From positions 1 through 47,168 of the forward strand of contig JAKBNN010000073.1 of NCBI GenBank assembly GCA_021831025.1: a stretch of DNA of 47,168 bases, given 5' to 3'. The notes beneath the pieces were generated by a model. That model searched no databases. It worked only from the letters and a program-made list of their open reading frames with translations, and had not been told where the DNA came from. Position numbers and translations under genes: made by a program. Each line of letters opens with the position of its first letter. Positions within the stretch are counted from its first letter, which is position 1. This stretch comes from a bacterium (lineage in GTDB: Bacteria; SZUA-79; Acidulodesulfobacterales; Acidulodesulfobacteraceae). Positions 16,897-25,251 of the stretch are shown piece by piece.

Positions 16897-16994
16897 CTAT
16901 ATATTTCTTCCAAGTAGTCTTTAATATTGTCTATTTCTATCAACAAACTTTGTATAGTATCTTGAAAATCTTCATTTTTTTCCATTTTATCCAT
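16827..16994 (-). CDS. Small ORF (55 aa) with strong ribosome site
   Basis: Minus-strand ORF starting MDKMEKNEDFQDTIQSLLIE, with AGGAGGT 6 nt before its ATG. The first 38 residues are acidic and helical. The last part overlaps the end of the oxidoreductase gene antisense and is Arg/Lys/Phe-rich. The strong ribosome site suggests a once-real gene whose 3' part was replaced. I recognise no family. The region 16995-17133 shows nothing clear. Confidence 0.4.
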   Translation of the reverse strand: MDKMEKNEDFQDTIQSLLIEIDNIKDYLEEIYSYNVVPCLYLLFAMGKRRFFKKD

Positions 16995-17133
16995 TGTTTT
17001 ACCTCCTCTATATCATTATTGGATTTTCCATGCATACGTTTATTTTTTTAAAAACCTGCAGGTGCAGGGTGCCGCAGGGAACTATCTTACGAAGCTCGGT
17101 ATGTTTTTGGGGTTAAATTAGCTCGGCATAAAA

Positions 17134-18834
17134 TTATGCGCAGCAGCTGAGTTTGCCGACATCTTTGGTAAATGTTTGAGCAGCCAGCTTAAGTCCTTCC
17201 GCCATAGTCGGATAAACGCCTATTTCCTCGCCTATTGCATCAATTGTATAACTATTTTGAATATATACGCTTGCCTGCTGGATTGTTTCCGACGAGTTGT
17301 GCGCTAACATATGAATTCCGATAACCTTGCCGGTTTTTTTATCCGCTATCATCTTTATCAGCCCCTCCGTTTTAAAAATAGCCTGAGCTTTAGGAATGTA
17401 TTCGACCGGAAAAACAACCTTAATTACATCATAGCCTTCTTTTATAGCCGCTTCCTCCGTTAATCCGACGGAAGATACTTCAGGGTCGGTAAATGTCGTA
17501 TGCGCAACGGAAGAGTAGTCCGTCTTTATATGTTTGCCGTGAAGCATATTACCTGCGGCTATCTTGCCGTCATACGCGGCAGTCGTAACTAACCTCATTA
17601 AACCGGTAACATCGCCGCAAGCATAAATATCAGGGTTGGTCGTTTTAAGTTCGCCGTCAACTTTAATAAAACCCTGTTTATAGGTTTCGACGCAGGCGGC
17701 TTCTAAATTTAAATATTCGGTATTTCCTACAACGCCGGTTGCCATTAAAAATTCATCGAACTTGACCGTTGTCAGCCCTTCTCCCGTTTCAATTTCGGCA
17801 TATTTTTTGCCGTCTTCTTTATAAAGGCGTTTTACCTGTGAGTTCAGTAAAAACTTTATTCCTTCGTTTTTTAAGATTTCCAAAAGCGACTCCGAGATTT
17901 CAGGCTCTTCGTTAAGTAAAATCCTGCCTGAACGTCCTACCACTACCACCTTTGAGCCGAATCTTCTAAACATCTGGGCAAATTCAAGCGATACTGCTCT
18001 TGTGCCCAATATTAAAAGTGTTTCCGGCAGATAATTTAAGTTTAATATCTCTTCGTTCGTAATATAGCCAACCTCCCCTAATCCTTTAATATCTATTATC
18101 CGGTTTGTCGAACCAGTTGCAACAATGAATTTATCCGAGGTAATTTTATAAGGGTCTATGCTTTTACCTGTCGGGATAACCTCAACCGAATTTTTTGACG
18201 CAAAACTTCCTTTGCCTTCTATAAACGTGATATTGCCGTAACCCCTTAATACATTATAATATTTCATTTCCCTAAGGCTATCAAGAAGTTCGGTTTTCAC
18301 TTTTATAAGTTCTTTTATGTCAACCCGCGCCTGCTTTGTTTCTATGCCTTTAAATTTATTGCTCAAAGGTTCATAGTATATTCTAGCCGCTTCCAAAAGA
18401 TGTTTTGAAGGAACACAGCCTCTGTTTAAACAGGTTCCGCCTATAACCCAGTTTTCGATAACGCACACTTTTTTGCCTTCGCCGGCAAATTTAATAGCCG
18501 AGGAAAATGCGGCAGAACCGCCGCCTATTATTATTAAATCGTAATCATAATTACGGTTTTTGCCGGTTTGACTATTACCTCCCGCCTCCGTCTTTTCTTC
18601 TTCGGTTTCCGAAACGCGGGCGGTTTCATGAGATAAAGGGGTATAGCCGGCATTTTCTATATTTTTCTTTATATCTTCAACTTTTATGTCGTCTGCCGCC
18701 AAAATCACGCTTTCTTTTTTTGATAAAGAAGTATCCACTTTGATAACCCCTTTTACTCTATTTATCGCTTTATTTACAGATGTAACGCAGTGTTCGCAGG
18801 TCATACCCTCAACATTTATTTTTATTTTCTTCAT
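17134..18834 (-). CDS. merA: Mercuric reductase with N-terminal HMA domain
   Basis: Flavoprotein that reduces Hg(II) to Hg(0) with NADPH. Domains in order: a heavy-metal-associated domain (GMTCEHC, Cys13 and Cys16), a Gly/Glu-rich linker, then a pyridine-nucleotide disulfide oxidoreductase core from about residue 97 (DLIIIGGGSAAFSSA). The redox-active disulfide is in GGTCLNRGCVPSK. The C-terminal vicinal Cys pair that receives Hg(II) is present (KLSCCA, residues 564-565). At 566 residues it matches full-length MerA. It lies downstream of merT and the merP-like gene. The 136 nt before it is AT-rich with a weak dyad near 18860. Confidence 0.95.
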   Translation of the reverse strand: MKKIKINVEGMTCEHCVTSVNKAINRVKGVIKVDTSLSKKESVILAADDIKVEDIKKNIENAGYTPLSHETARVSETEEEKTEAGGNSQTGKNRNYDYDLIIIGGGSAAFSSAIKFAGEGKKVCVIENWVIGGTCLNRGCVPSKHLLEAARIYYEPLSNKFKGIETKQARVDIKELIKVKTELLDSLREMKYYNVLRGYGNITFIEGKGSFASKNSVEVIPTGKSIDPYKITSDKFIVATGSTNRIIDIKGLGEVGYITNEEILNLNYLPETLLILGTRAVSLEFAQMFRRFGSKVVVVGRSGRILLNEEPEISESLLEILKNEGIKFLLNSQVKRLYKEDGKKYAEIETGEGLTTVKFDEFLMATGVVGNTEYLNLEAACVETYKQGFIKVDGELKTTNPDIYACGDVTGLMRLVTTAAYDGKIAAGNMLHGKHIKTDYSSVAHTTFTDPEVSSVGLTEEAAIKEGYDVIKVVFPVEYIPKAQAIFKTEGLIKMIADKKTGKVIGIHMLAHNSSETIQQASVYIQNSYTIDAIGEEIGVYPTMAEGLKLAAQTFTKDVGKLSCCA

Positions 18835-18970
18835 TATTTTCTCCTTGGTATAATGTTCACTATAATTAGTGTAAACATATATTTTTAATTTTTAATCTAT
18901 TAAAATGTTATTAATAATAAACATTTACGCAAAGACAAGAAAGACGGTTTGTCTTCTTTGCCTTACAGTT

Positions 18971-19429
18971 TTACGGTTGCGGCCACGCCATAAAAAGCTG
19001 GCCCGTATCAACATACAAATATATAAATATCAAGGCCGTAATCAATATAGACGAGAAAAAAACTATCTTGCTAAAATTAAGCGAACCCGCCGATGTCTCA
19101 CAATCGCATGATTCTCCGCCTGTGCTTCCTTCGATATTAGATACCTTTTTTTGTAAAAATATTTTCGGCATTACATAAATAAAGAAAAAGGACAAAAGGA
19201 TGCCGATAATATTTAATATCAAAAAATAATTTCTGTAAGGCGCAATAACTCCCAGAAAAGAGGCGGTAGAACCGAGAACTCCCCCTGTGCTTGCACCTAT
19301 TCCAAGTACGCTGAAAACTAACGGTCCCCAGCAGCAAGCCCCGCCCAAAATTGCGAACAGGGCCGCGGAACCGGACGTTACATTGGAGCTTGCGCCGGAA
19401 ATTGTATTAAATTTATTTTTTGTTTTCAT
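18971..19429 (-). CDS. merT: MerT-type mercuric ion transporter
   Basis: Inner-membrane protein, 152 residues, that passes Hg(II) from the periplasm to MerA. The first helix carries the vicinal pair in GGACCWGPLVFSVLG. A second cysteine pair lies in a Gly/Ser-rich segment between later helices (GESCDCETS). Three or four hydrophobic segments are seen. The ribosome site GGGAG is 6-7 nt before the ATG. It lies between the merP-like gene and merA. Confidence 0.9.
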   Translation of the reverse strand: MKTKNKFNTISGASSNVTSGSAALFAILGGACCWGPLVFSVLGIGASTGGVLGSTASFLGVIAPYRNYFLILNIIGILLSFFFIYVMPKIFLQKKVSNIEGSTGGESCDCETSAGSLNFSKIVFFSSILITALIFIYLYVDTGQLFMAWPQP

Positions 19430-19518
19430 AATACTCCCAAATCCCGATTTAAGATACTTTATCTCCTTGCTTATTTACTAATTAAATAATTAAATAATCG
19501 ATATATTATACCGTTAAT

Positions 19519-19911
19519 TTATTTTATATAATGGGCGGCATAATGAAACATGGCATTGGATGCGCCGTCTATTGCCTTTACAAAGGTTTCGGGCGGAATG
19601 TTTCCGTGAAATTGGACTATTGCTTCCTGATTTTCCATATCAACTTTTGCCGAAACAACCCCTTTTATCCTATATAACGCATTCTGAATAGAGGTTATGC
19701 AAAATGTATCCCCGCACACAAGCCCGTAAACTTTAAATTTATCCGTATTAAGGGCATTTGCATTCTTAAAGGCGGCGGATATAACCGCCCCCGAAACAGC
19801 GTTTTTTTTATAGACGAATGCGGATGTCAACAATACCTGCAAAGCTAAAATCAAAACAGCGAAAATACCCGCAAAGACATGTTTCCATTTTAAATAATTT
19901 TTTACATTCAT
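19519..19911 (-). CDS. MerP-like, membrane-anchored HMA-fold protein
   Basis: 130 residues from the ATG at 19911, which follows GGAGG by 5 nt. The upstream TTG at 19923 is inside the ribosome site. One N-terminal helix (FAGIFAVLILALQVLLTSAF) acts as signal or anchor. Then comes a ferredoxin-like HMA fold (FKVYGLVCGDTFCITSIQNA, IKGVVSAKVDM). The metal loop has two Cys four residues apart (VCGDTFC) in place of the usual CxxC, so binding geometry may differ. As first gene of the mer unit it is the probable periplasm-facing Hg(II) binder. Confidence 0.78.
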   Translation of the reverse strand: MNVKNYLKWKHVFAGIFAVLILALQVLLTSAFVYKKNAVSGAVISAAFKNANALNTDKFKVYGLVCGDTFCITSIQNALYRIKGVVSAKVDMENQEAIVQFHGNIPPETFVKAIDGASNAMFHYAAHYIK

Positions 19912-19977
19912 AAAAACCTCCAAATCGTTTATTTTTATAATTTTTATTTTTGTATTCCAAGTTTATCTCAATTTTAT

Positions 19978-20009
19978 ATTTTACACCTTATACTTTGGTA
20001 TAATGTCAA
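19978..20009 (-). promoter_or_regulatory. MerR-type promoter/operator of the mer genes
   Basis: On the minus strand: -35 TTGACA (20004-20009), a 20-nt spacer, and -10 TAAAAT (19978-19983). The spacer holds the dyad TTATAC-CAAA-GTATAA (19988-20003) followed by GGT. An over-long spacer with a central dyad is the hallmark of promoters that MerR-family activators twist open. It would drive the merP-like gene, merT and merA. Confidence 0.85.
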
Positions 20010-20082
20010 GCCTTTTTTATATCTCCAAAATTGGGGATTCTTCCCATGTTTATATTTTTGCTAAAATATGGAATAATAAAAT

Positions 20083-21075
20083 ATGATTTCAAAACCTGAT
20101 TTTATTGAAAGAATGAATTTTTATACGAGAAGAGGGATTAGATTTCTTTTTATTATCGATTATGAGATGGAATTCCCCGTAGTTTTAAAGTTATCCGAGC
20201 TAAACGGCTTTTGTATTAAGTATTTTATAGACGGAGTAAAAAACTATAATGACAATATTAGCAATATTTTTAATAAAAAAGAATTAAATATTCAAAAGCA
20301 CCCCATTTCCTTCGAAGTTTATAAAAAAGCTTTTAATAATGTCGCCCTAAACCAGAAAAACGGCAATTCGTATCTTTTAAACTTAACCTTTAAAACCCCT
20401 ATCGAGATTAATTTCGGCTTAGAAGAAATATTTTACAAAAGCTCGTCAAGATACAAGCTTTATTTTAAGGATGAAGAAAATGAATTTGTATTGTTTTCTC
20501 CGGAGACTTTTATTAATATAACGGAAGGAAAGATTTTTACTTATCCGATTAAAGGAACAATCGATGCAAATATTCCCTGTGCGGAAGAAATCCTTTTAAA
20601 TGATAAAAAAGAAAAAGCGGAGCATTTAACGGTCGTGGATCTTTTAAGGAATGATTTAAACATTGTATGTAAAGATGTAAAGGTCAACAGATTTTGTTTT
20701 ACTTACAAAATTAAGACAAACTTTGGAGAGTTATTGCAGATGGTTTCCGAGATTGAGGGCAGGGTCAAACCAAATTTAATGTATCGTCTCGGCGATATTC
20801 TCTTTAATATGCTTCCCGCAGGGTCTATCTGCGGGGCGCCGAAAAGGCAAACTTTAGAGATTATTAAAGAGACGGAACTTTATAAAAGGGGCTATTATAC
20901 CGGCGTTTTCGGCATATATGACGGGAAAAATCTTAAAAGCTCGGTTATGATAAGATTTATAGAAAAGAAAGGGGATGATTGTTTTTATAGAAGCGGCGGT
21001 GGGATAACGGTTTATAGCGACGCAAAAAAGGAATATGACGAAATGGTGGAAAAAATTTATGTTCCGATTTATTGA
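20083..21075 (+). CDS. pabB: Aminodeoxychorismate synthase component I
   Basis: Converts chorismate to 4-amino-4-deoxychorismate for folate. At 330 residues it is a short form lacking most of the N-terminal region of E. coli PabB. The catalytic-core motifs are intact: FSPETFINI, PIKGTID (the Lys that separates PabB from TrpE), TVVDLLRNDL, PAGSICGAPKRQTLEII and YRSGGGITVYSDAKKEYDE. It overlaps pabC by 17 nt. It is transcribed away from the mer genes and shares their 170-nt upstream region. No pabA (glutamine amidotransferase) is nearby. Confidence 0.9.
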   Translation: MISKPDFIERMNFYTRRGIRFLFIIDYEMEFPVVLKLSELNGFCIKYFIDGVKNYNDNISNIFNKKELNIQKHPISFEVYKKAFNNVALNQKNGNSYLLNLTFKTPIEINFGLEEIFYKSSSRYKLYFKDEENEFVLFSPETFINITEGKIFTYPIKGTIDANIPCAEEILLNDKKEKAEHLTVVDLLRNDLNIVCKDVKVNRFCFTYKIKTNFGELLQMVSEIEGRVKPNLMYRLGDILFNMLPAGSICGAPKRQTLEIIKETELYKRGYYTGVFGIYDGKNLKSSVMIRFIEKKGDDCFYRSGGGITVYSDAKKEYDEMVEKIYVPIY

Positions 21076-21682
21076 AACGATTAAATTGGCGGACGGAAAT
21101 TATAAGTTAATCGATTATCACGATAAGAGAATGAACGCAACCATTGCGCATTTTTTTAATATGGATTGCGGGAAATCGCTTGCGGATTTTTTGCCCGATG
21201 CTAAAAAATATCAACAGGGGGTTTACAAATGCAGGGTGGTTTATTCAAGCGATACCGAAGGTATTGAAATTACCCCTTATTTTAAAAGGAAAATTAAAAG
21301 ATTAAAAATAGTTAATTTAGATACTTGCCTATTTTTACCGCCCGGCGGGTTATTTGATTATTCGTTTAAATATGAAGACAGAAGTTTCATAAATTCATTA
21401 TTAAAAGGATTGGATAATACGACCGATATACTTATTACAAAAAACGGTTTAATAACCGATACCTCATTTTCCAATGTTATTTTATTCGACGGCAAGAAAT
21501 GGATTACGCCGAACGCTTTTTTGTTAAACGGGGTAAAAAGGCGTTATCTTTTAGATTGCGGAATTATTGAAGAAGGAATGGTTTCCGTTAACGGTTTAAA
21601 GGATTTTCAAAAAATATCTTTAATCAATTCCATGCTTGAACCCGGAGATATAGAAATCGATATAAAAGATATAATATATTAA
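21059..21682 (+). CDS. pabC: Aminodeoxychorismate lyase-like class IV aminotransferase
   Basis: PLP enzyme that would split aminodeoxychorismate to p-aminobenzoate and pyruvate. From ATG 21059 it has 207 residues, shorter than E. coli PabC (269). The likely PLP lysine is in YSFKYEDRSFINSL. The phosphate-binding end is NGLITDTSFSNVILFDG. The earlier ATG (21035) would extend the overlap with pabB and adds residues out of family. The tight coupling with pabB supports the assignment. Confidence 0.85.
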   Translation: MFRFIETIKLADGNYKLIDYHDKRMNATIAHFFNMDCGKSLADFLPDAKKYQQGVYKCRVVYSSDTEGIEITPYFKRKIKRLKIVNLDTCLFLPPGGLFDYSFKYEDRSFINSLLKGLDNTTDILITKNGLITDTSFSNVILFDGKKWITPNAFLLNGVKRRYLLDCGIIEEGMVSVNGLKDFQKISLINSMLEPGDIEIDIKDIIY

Positions 21683-21692
21683 AAATTCCGGA

Positions 21693-22358
21693 CTATAAAT
21701 TTCCGGTAAACCATTTTGCCGTAATTAGGGCAACCTCTTCCAGCGCTCCGGGTTCTTCAAATAGATGGGTGGCTCCCTGTATAATTTCAAGCCTTTTTTT
21801 AGCCGAAATATTTTCATACGCGGTCTTATTTAATTCGATAACCTCAAAATCTTCTCCCCCGACTATTAACAGCGTGGGCGCTTTAACCTCGGGCAAACTC
21901 TCCATAGCAAGGTCGGGACGGCCGCCCCTTGAAACGACGGCATAAATAATATTTGATCTTTTGGCGGCCGCGATTAGGGCCGCTGCAGCTCCGGTGCTTG
22001 CCCCAAAATAGCCTAATTTTAGACCCTTTAAGAACGGTTCCTTAAGCAGCCAATCGGTAACACCCTCAAGCCTTTCCGCAAGAAGTTTTATATTAAAGCG
22101 ATACTCTGCCGTATAGTTATCGACCTTTTCTTCTTCCGTCGTAAGAAGGTCGAACAGGAGCGTGCCGAGGTTATTTTTGTTTAAAATCCCCGCCACATAC
22201 CTGTTCCTCGGACTGAACCTGCTACTGCCGCTTCCGTGCGCAAAAATGATAAGCCCTTTAGCTTTTGCGGGAATTTCCATGCTGCCCGCAATATCTTTGC
22301 CTTTTATCTTAATTACAATCTCTTTGCGTATAGGAAACGAGTTATCATTCTTTTCCAT
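21693..22358 (-). CDS. Dienelactone-hydrolase-like alpha/beta hydrolase
   Basis: 221 residues from ATG 22358, which follows GGGAGATTAAGGAA. The triad is visible: Ser in GYFGASTGAAAAL, Asp in LIVGGEDFEV, His in GATHLFEEPG. An oxyanion-type HGSGSSRFSPRN lies near the N-terminus. This matches the hydrolases often found fused to, or next to, phosphoribosyltransferases. The substrate is unknown. It lies between merR and pabC, and I see no functional tie to mercury. Confidence 0.82.
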   Translation of the reverse strand: MEKNDNSFPIRKEIVIKIKGKDIAGSMEIPAKAKGLIIFAHGSGSSRFSPRNRYVAGILNKNNLGTLLFDLLTTEEEKVDNYTAEYRFNIKLLAERLEGVTDWLLKEPFLKGLKLGYFGASTGAAAALIAAAKRSNIIYAVVSRGGRPDLAMESLPEVKAPTLLIVGGEDFEVIELNKTAYENISAKKRLEIIQGATHLFEEPGALEEVALITAKWFTGNL

Positions 22359-22468
22359 TTCCTTAATCTCCCGTTGCTTTTCTCGATATACGCCGAATAG
22401 TTTACGGCACTTCGCTCCTAATTTGGAATATACACGCAATTAATCTTAAAGTCAAATATCCGGCTTTA

Positions 22469-22549
22469 ACCAAATCCAGATTTAGAAATTTATTTTCTGG
22501 ATTTACTTAGCGTTGGATTATATAAATATTTTCTAAATCGGGATTTGGG
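22469..22549. repeat. TH element 2, internally deleted (81 bp)
   Basis: 20-bp terminal inverted repeats match with two differences (inner part GATTTAGAAA). The left end continues with the TTTATTTTCTGGATT shared with TH element 4, but the dRS3-like hairpins are missing. It lies in the merR-hydrolase gap. The following 22550-22667 has a short frame (HAEGAAEYVWEILSHD) that may be a gene scrap. Confidence 0.6.
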
Positions 22550-22667
22550 CTTTAAATTAAAAATTAACGCATGCCGAGGGCGCTGCCGAATATGTATGGG
22601 AAATTCTATCGCATGACACGAATAGAATTACGCGCGAAAGCAAGCTTGCTTATATCTTTTTTTATCG

Positions 22668-23072
22668 TTAACTTTCGAAATTTAAAATATCTAAAATCGG
22701 ACACCTAGAGTTATCGGTTTTTTCTTCGCATAACGATATAAGATTTAAAAGCTCTTTGCGCATCAGATTGAAAGAATTAATTCTCTTATCTATTTCACGG
22801 ACCTTTTCTTCGGCTAATTTTTTTACACTCGAGCAGGTATTATATTTATTGTTATCTAATGAAAAAAGTTCGGAAATCTGCTTTAAGGAAAACCCGATAT
22901 CCTTTGCGTGTTTTATAAAACGCAAAACAGTGGCGGCCTTTTCCGGATATATCCTGTATCCCGCTTCATTTGTATTAGGTTTATTAATTAACCCTATACG
23001 CTCGTAATATCTGATGGTTTGGGTGTTTAAATTAACCGCTTTGGCTAACTCTCCGATGGTCATATTTTTCAT
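22668..23072 (-). CDS. merR: MerR, mercury-responsive regulator
   Basis: 134 residues. The N-terminal winged helix reads MTIGELAKAVNLNTQTIRYY. The three Hg(II)-ligand cysteines are at 80, 115 and 124 (YNTCSS, LISLCEE, SRCPIL). The spacing of 35 and 9 residues is the same as in Tn501 MerR (82/117/126). This separates it from the CueR, ZntR and SoxR types. Its own promoter carries the same dyad as the mer promoter. It is parted from merTPA by a hydrolase and pabBC, an unusual order. Confidence 0.92.
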   Translation of the reverse strand: MKNMTIGELAKAVNLNTQTIRYYERIGLINKPNTNEAGYRIYPEKAATVLRFIKHAKDIGFSLKQISELFSLDNNKYNTCSSVKKLAEEKVREIDKRINSFNLMRKELLNLISLCEEKTDNSRCPILDILNFES

Positions 23073-23089
23073 CTCCGCCTCATAATTCC

Positions 23090-23121
23090 ATTATATACCT
23101 TATAGTTAAGTATAATGTCAA
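23090..23121 (-). promoter_or_regulatory. MerR-type promoter of merR
   Basis: Minus strand: -35 TTGACA (23116-23121), 20-nt spacer, -10 TATAAT (23090-23095). The spacer has the near-dyad TTATAC-TTAA-CTATAA followed by GG, one base off the site at 19988-20003. This predicts autoregulation by MerR. Confidence 0.8.
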
Positions 23122-23177
23122 GCATAAAATTGCAGGCAGGGTAGCGGAAAAAGAAACTGGGCGCGTAATTCACTTAT

Positions 23178-23699
23178 TTAAATCTTAGAGGTTTTTAGCA
23201 TATCCATAAACCTTAAAAATCCCGATATTATAGCTTCCGGTTCGGGCGGACATCCCTTTATGTGCATTGTAACCTTTAAATATTTTGAAACGGGGCCGCA
23301 TACGGCATAGGAATCTTTAAAAGGTCCGCCTGTTTCGGGGCAATCGCCCGCCGTAATAACGAATTTAGGTTCAGGAACAAACTCAAAAGTCTTTAAGAGC
23401 GGGTTAAGCATGTTCCTTGTCAAACATCCCGTTATAATAATGACATCCGCATGCTTTGGGGAAGCAACGAATTTTATGCCGAATCTTTCTAAATCGTAAT
23501 AAGGGTTGGAAAGGGCGGCAAGCTCGTTTTCGCAGGCGTTGCAGGAGCCGCTGTCCACAAGCCTCACAAATAAACTCCTGCCGAATATCCCGTCAACCGA
23601 GCGTTTTAATTCATCCCCTTTGATTAAACCGGAATCGCTATTGCCGCTGACAATATCTTGCGTCTTATTTTTAAATAATAATTTGCCTAAAAAGCTCAT
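23178..23699 (-). CDS. Ehr/Hyf-like complex, small (NuoB-type) subunit
   Basis: 173 residues, homologous to HyfI/EchC and NuoB; it carries one [4Fe-4S] cluster next to the large subunit. The ligands are visible: GSCNACENEL (two Cys), TAGDCPETGG and IKGCPPEPEA. It is the last gene of a six-gene minus-strand set and starts 47 nt after the large-subunit gene. The cluster site is intact although the large subunit has lost its metal site. No HycB/HyfA- or NuoI-like ferredoxin subunit is encoded nearby. Confidence 0.88.
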   Translation of the reverse strand: MSFLGKLLFKNKTQDIVSGNSDSGLIKGDELKRSVDGIFGRSLFVRLVDSGSCNACENELAALSNPYYDLERFGIKFVASPKHADVIIITGCLTRNMLNPLLKTFEFVPEPKFVITAGDCPETGGPFKDSYAVCGPVSKYLKVTMHIKGCPPEPEAIISGFLRFMDMLKTSKI

Positions 23700-23745
23700 A
23701 TATTACCACCCGTTGTTTTTTCTAAAATTAAAAAACCCGCGTAAA

Positions 23746-25251
23746 TCACATATCGTTACCCGAATAAGATAAATTCAGGCTTTTGTTTATCAACGGAAAA
23801 TCGGCAATTATATTGCCCAACACGCCGTACTGAATGGACGGCCATATTCTGAACGACGGGTCGATATATTTAAGCCTGAAAATTTTTCCGCCGTCATCCG
23901 CCATTATGTAAAAAAACGCATTGCCCCTCGGTGTTTCCGCATTGCCTACGGCATATTTATATGCCTCTACCCTGTTTTCGCAGAGCGATATAATTTCCCC
24001 CTCCGGCAGGTTAAACAAAAGCCCGCCCACGATTTTTACGGAAAGCAGAATTTCTTTAATCCTCAAAGCCGTCCTTGCAAAAACATCCCCGCTCTCCCGC
24101 AAAACAGGTTTTAGGTTAAACTTCTCGTATATAAGATAGGGAAATTCCACTCTGGAATCTCTCGGCAGTCCCGATGCCCGTGCGCTTATGCCGCATAACG
24201 AAAGCTCTTCCGCCGTCTTTTTGTTAATTTTTCCCGTAAATTCCAGCCTGTCTAAAACAGTCGATGAATTTAAAATAAATGCCTCACACTCTTTTATTGC
24301 CTTTTCGACCTTTTTAATAATATTATCTACCATAAATAGCTTCGAAGAATCGAAATCGACGCTCACGCCGCAGGGTACAAGCGCGTTAAACATAAACCTG
24401 TGTCCGGTTAAACTTTTGTTGAGCCTCATTAATTCTTCCTGTAAAGCAAACAGGTTTTGCGCAGGCAGTGCAAAACCTATATCCATAAAAATCCATGCTA
24501 TGTCCCTGACATAGTTCCAAATACGCTCAAGTTCGGCAAGTATTACCCTGATATGTTTTGCTCTTTCGGAAACCTCCACATTCAAAAGATTTTCGACTGC
24601 TTCAAGATAGCTTACGGCTATATTTACATTGTTATCGCCGGAAACCCGGGAAATCAAATTTAACGCTTCGTTAAAATCTTTCCCCTCGCAAATTTTTTCT
24701 ATCCCTTTGTGTTTCCAAAAGTGCCTTATCTCAAGCTGTAAAACAGGTTCTCCCGCCAGCGAAAACCGGAAATGCCCGGGTTCTATAATTCCGGCGTGCA
24801 CCGGTCCGACGAGAACCTCAAAAATTCCCTCCCCCGAAACCTCTTTATACTTGTAATCCCCATATTTCTTGAATTCAGGAATTAAATTGTCATAGTCCTT
24901 TCTCAAGGGGTGAACGGAAAAATCCCAATTTTCGGGATATAGCATCAAGGGTCTTAAATCGGGATGTCCAAGGGGCGTAAGTCCAAATAAATCATTGATT
25001 TCCCTTTCATACATCTTGGCGGCGGGACAAATTTTAGAAACAGACTGAAAGTTTTCATCCACAGGAATGGAATATTCGTCGATAATATTTTTGCCCCCGA
25101 AAAAATACCTTATGTTAAATTTTGAATTTATGCTTCTCTCGTCATTTGCAACGATGCCCAGCAAATATCTTCCGGACTCTTTAATATTATTAGCCAATTT
25201 TATAAAATCGCTTGATTTGATAATATGCTTGCTTGTCATAATTTTATCCAT
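23746..25251 (-). CDS. Ehr/Hyf-like complex, large (NuoCD-type) subunit lacking NiFe cysteines
   Basis: 501 residues. The N-terminal 130 residues are NuoC-like (AAKMYEREINDLFGLTPLGH); the rest is NuoD/hydrogenase-large-subunit-like (GPVHAGIIEPGHFRFSLAGE). In [NiFe] hydrogenases two CxxC motifs hold the metal. Here the first is RVSGDNNVN, in place of RVCGICG, and the last is IDPSFRIWPS, in place of DPCxxC. All four cysteines are gone. The protein therefore belongs with energy-converting-hydrogenase-related (Ehr) proteins and not with hydrogenases. Its ATG overlaps the stop of the preceding gene (TAATG). Confidence 0.88.
   Translation of the reverse strand: MDKIMTSKHIIKSSDFIKLANNIKESGRYLLGIVANDERSINSKFNIRYFFGGKNIIDEYSIPVDENFQSVSKICPAAKMYEREINDLFGLTPLGHPDLRPLMLYPENWDFSVHPLRKDYDNLIPEFKKYGDYKYKEVSGEGIFEVLVGPVHAGIIEPGHFRFSLAGEPVLQLEIRHFWKHKGIEKICEGKDFNEALNLISRVSGDNNVNIAVSYLEAVENLLNVEVSERAKHIRVILAELERIWNYVRDIAWIFMDIGFALPAQNLFALQEELMRLNKSLTGHRFMFNALVPCGVSVDFDSSKLFMVDNIIKKVEKAIKECEAFILNSSTVLDRLEFTGKINKKTAEELSLCGISARASGLPRDSRVEFPYLIYEKFNLKPVLRESGDVFARTALRIKEILLSVKIVGGLLFNLPEGEIISLCENRVEAYKYAVGNAETPRGNAFFYIMADDGGKIFRLKYIDPSFRIWPSIQYGVLGNIIADFPLINKSLNLSYSGNDM

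Noticed and set aside
22555..22661. Small gene on the plus strand (HAEGAAEYVWEILSHD)
   Set aside because: It looks protein-like but has no start codon or ribosome site and is short. It is at best a gene scrap, so it is not listed as a feature.
23746..25251. Large subunit as a true group 4 [NiFe] hydrogenase
   Set aside because: Both cysteine pairs that hold nickel and iron are absent (RVSGDNNVN, IDPSFRI).
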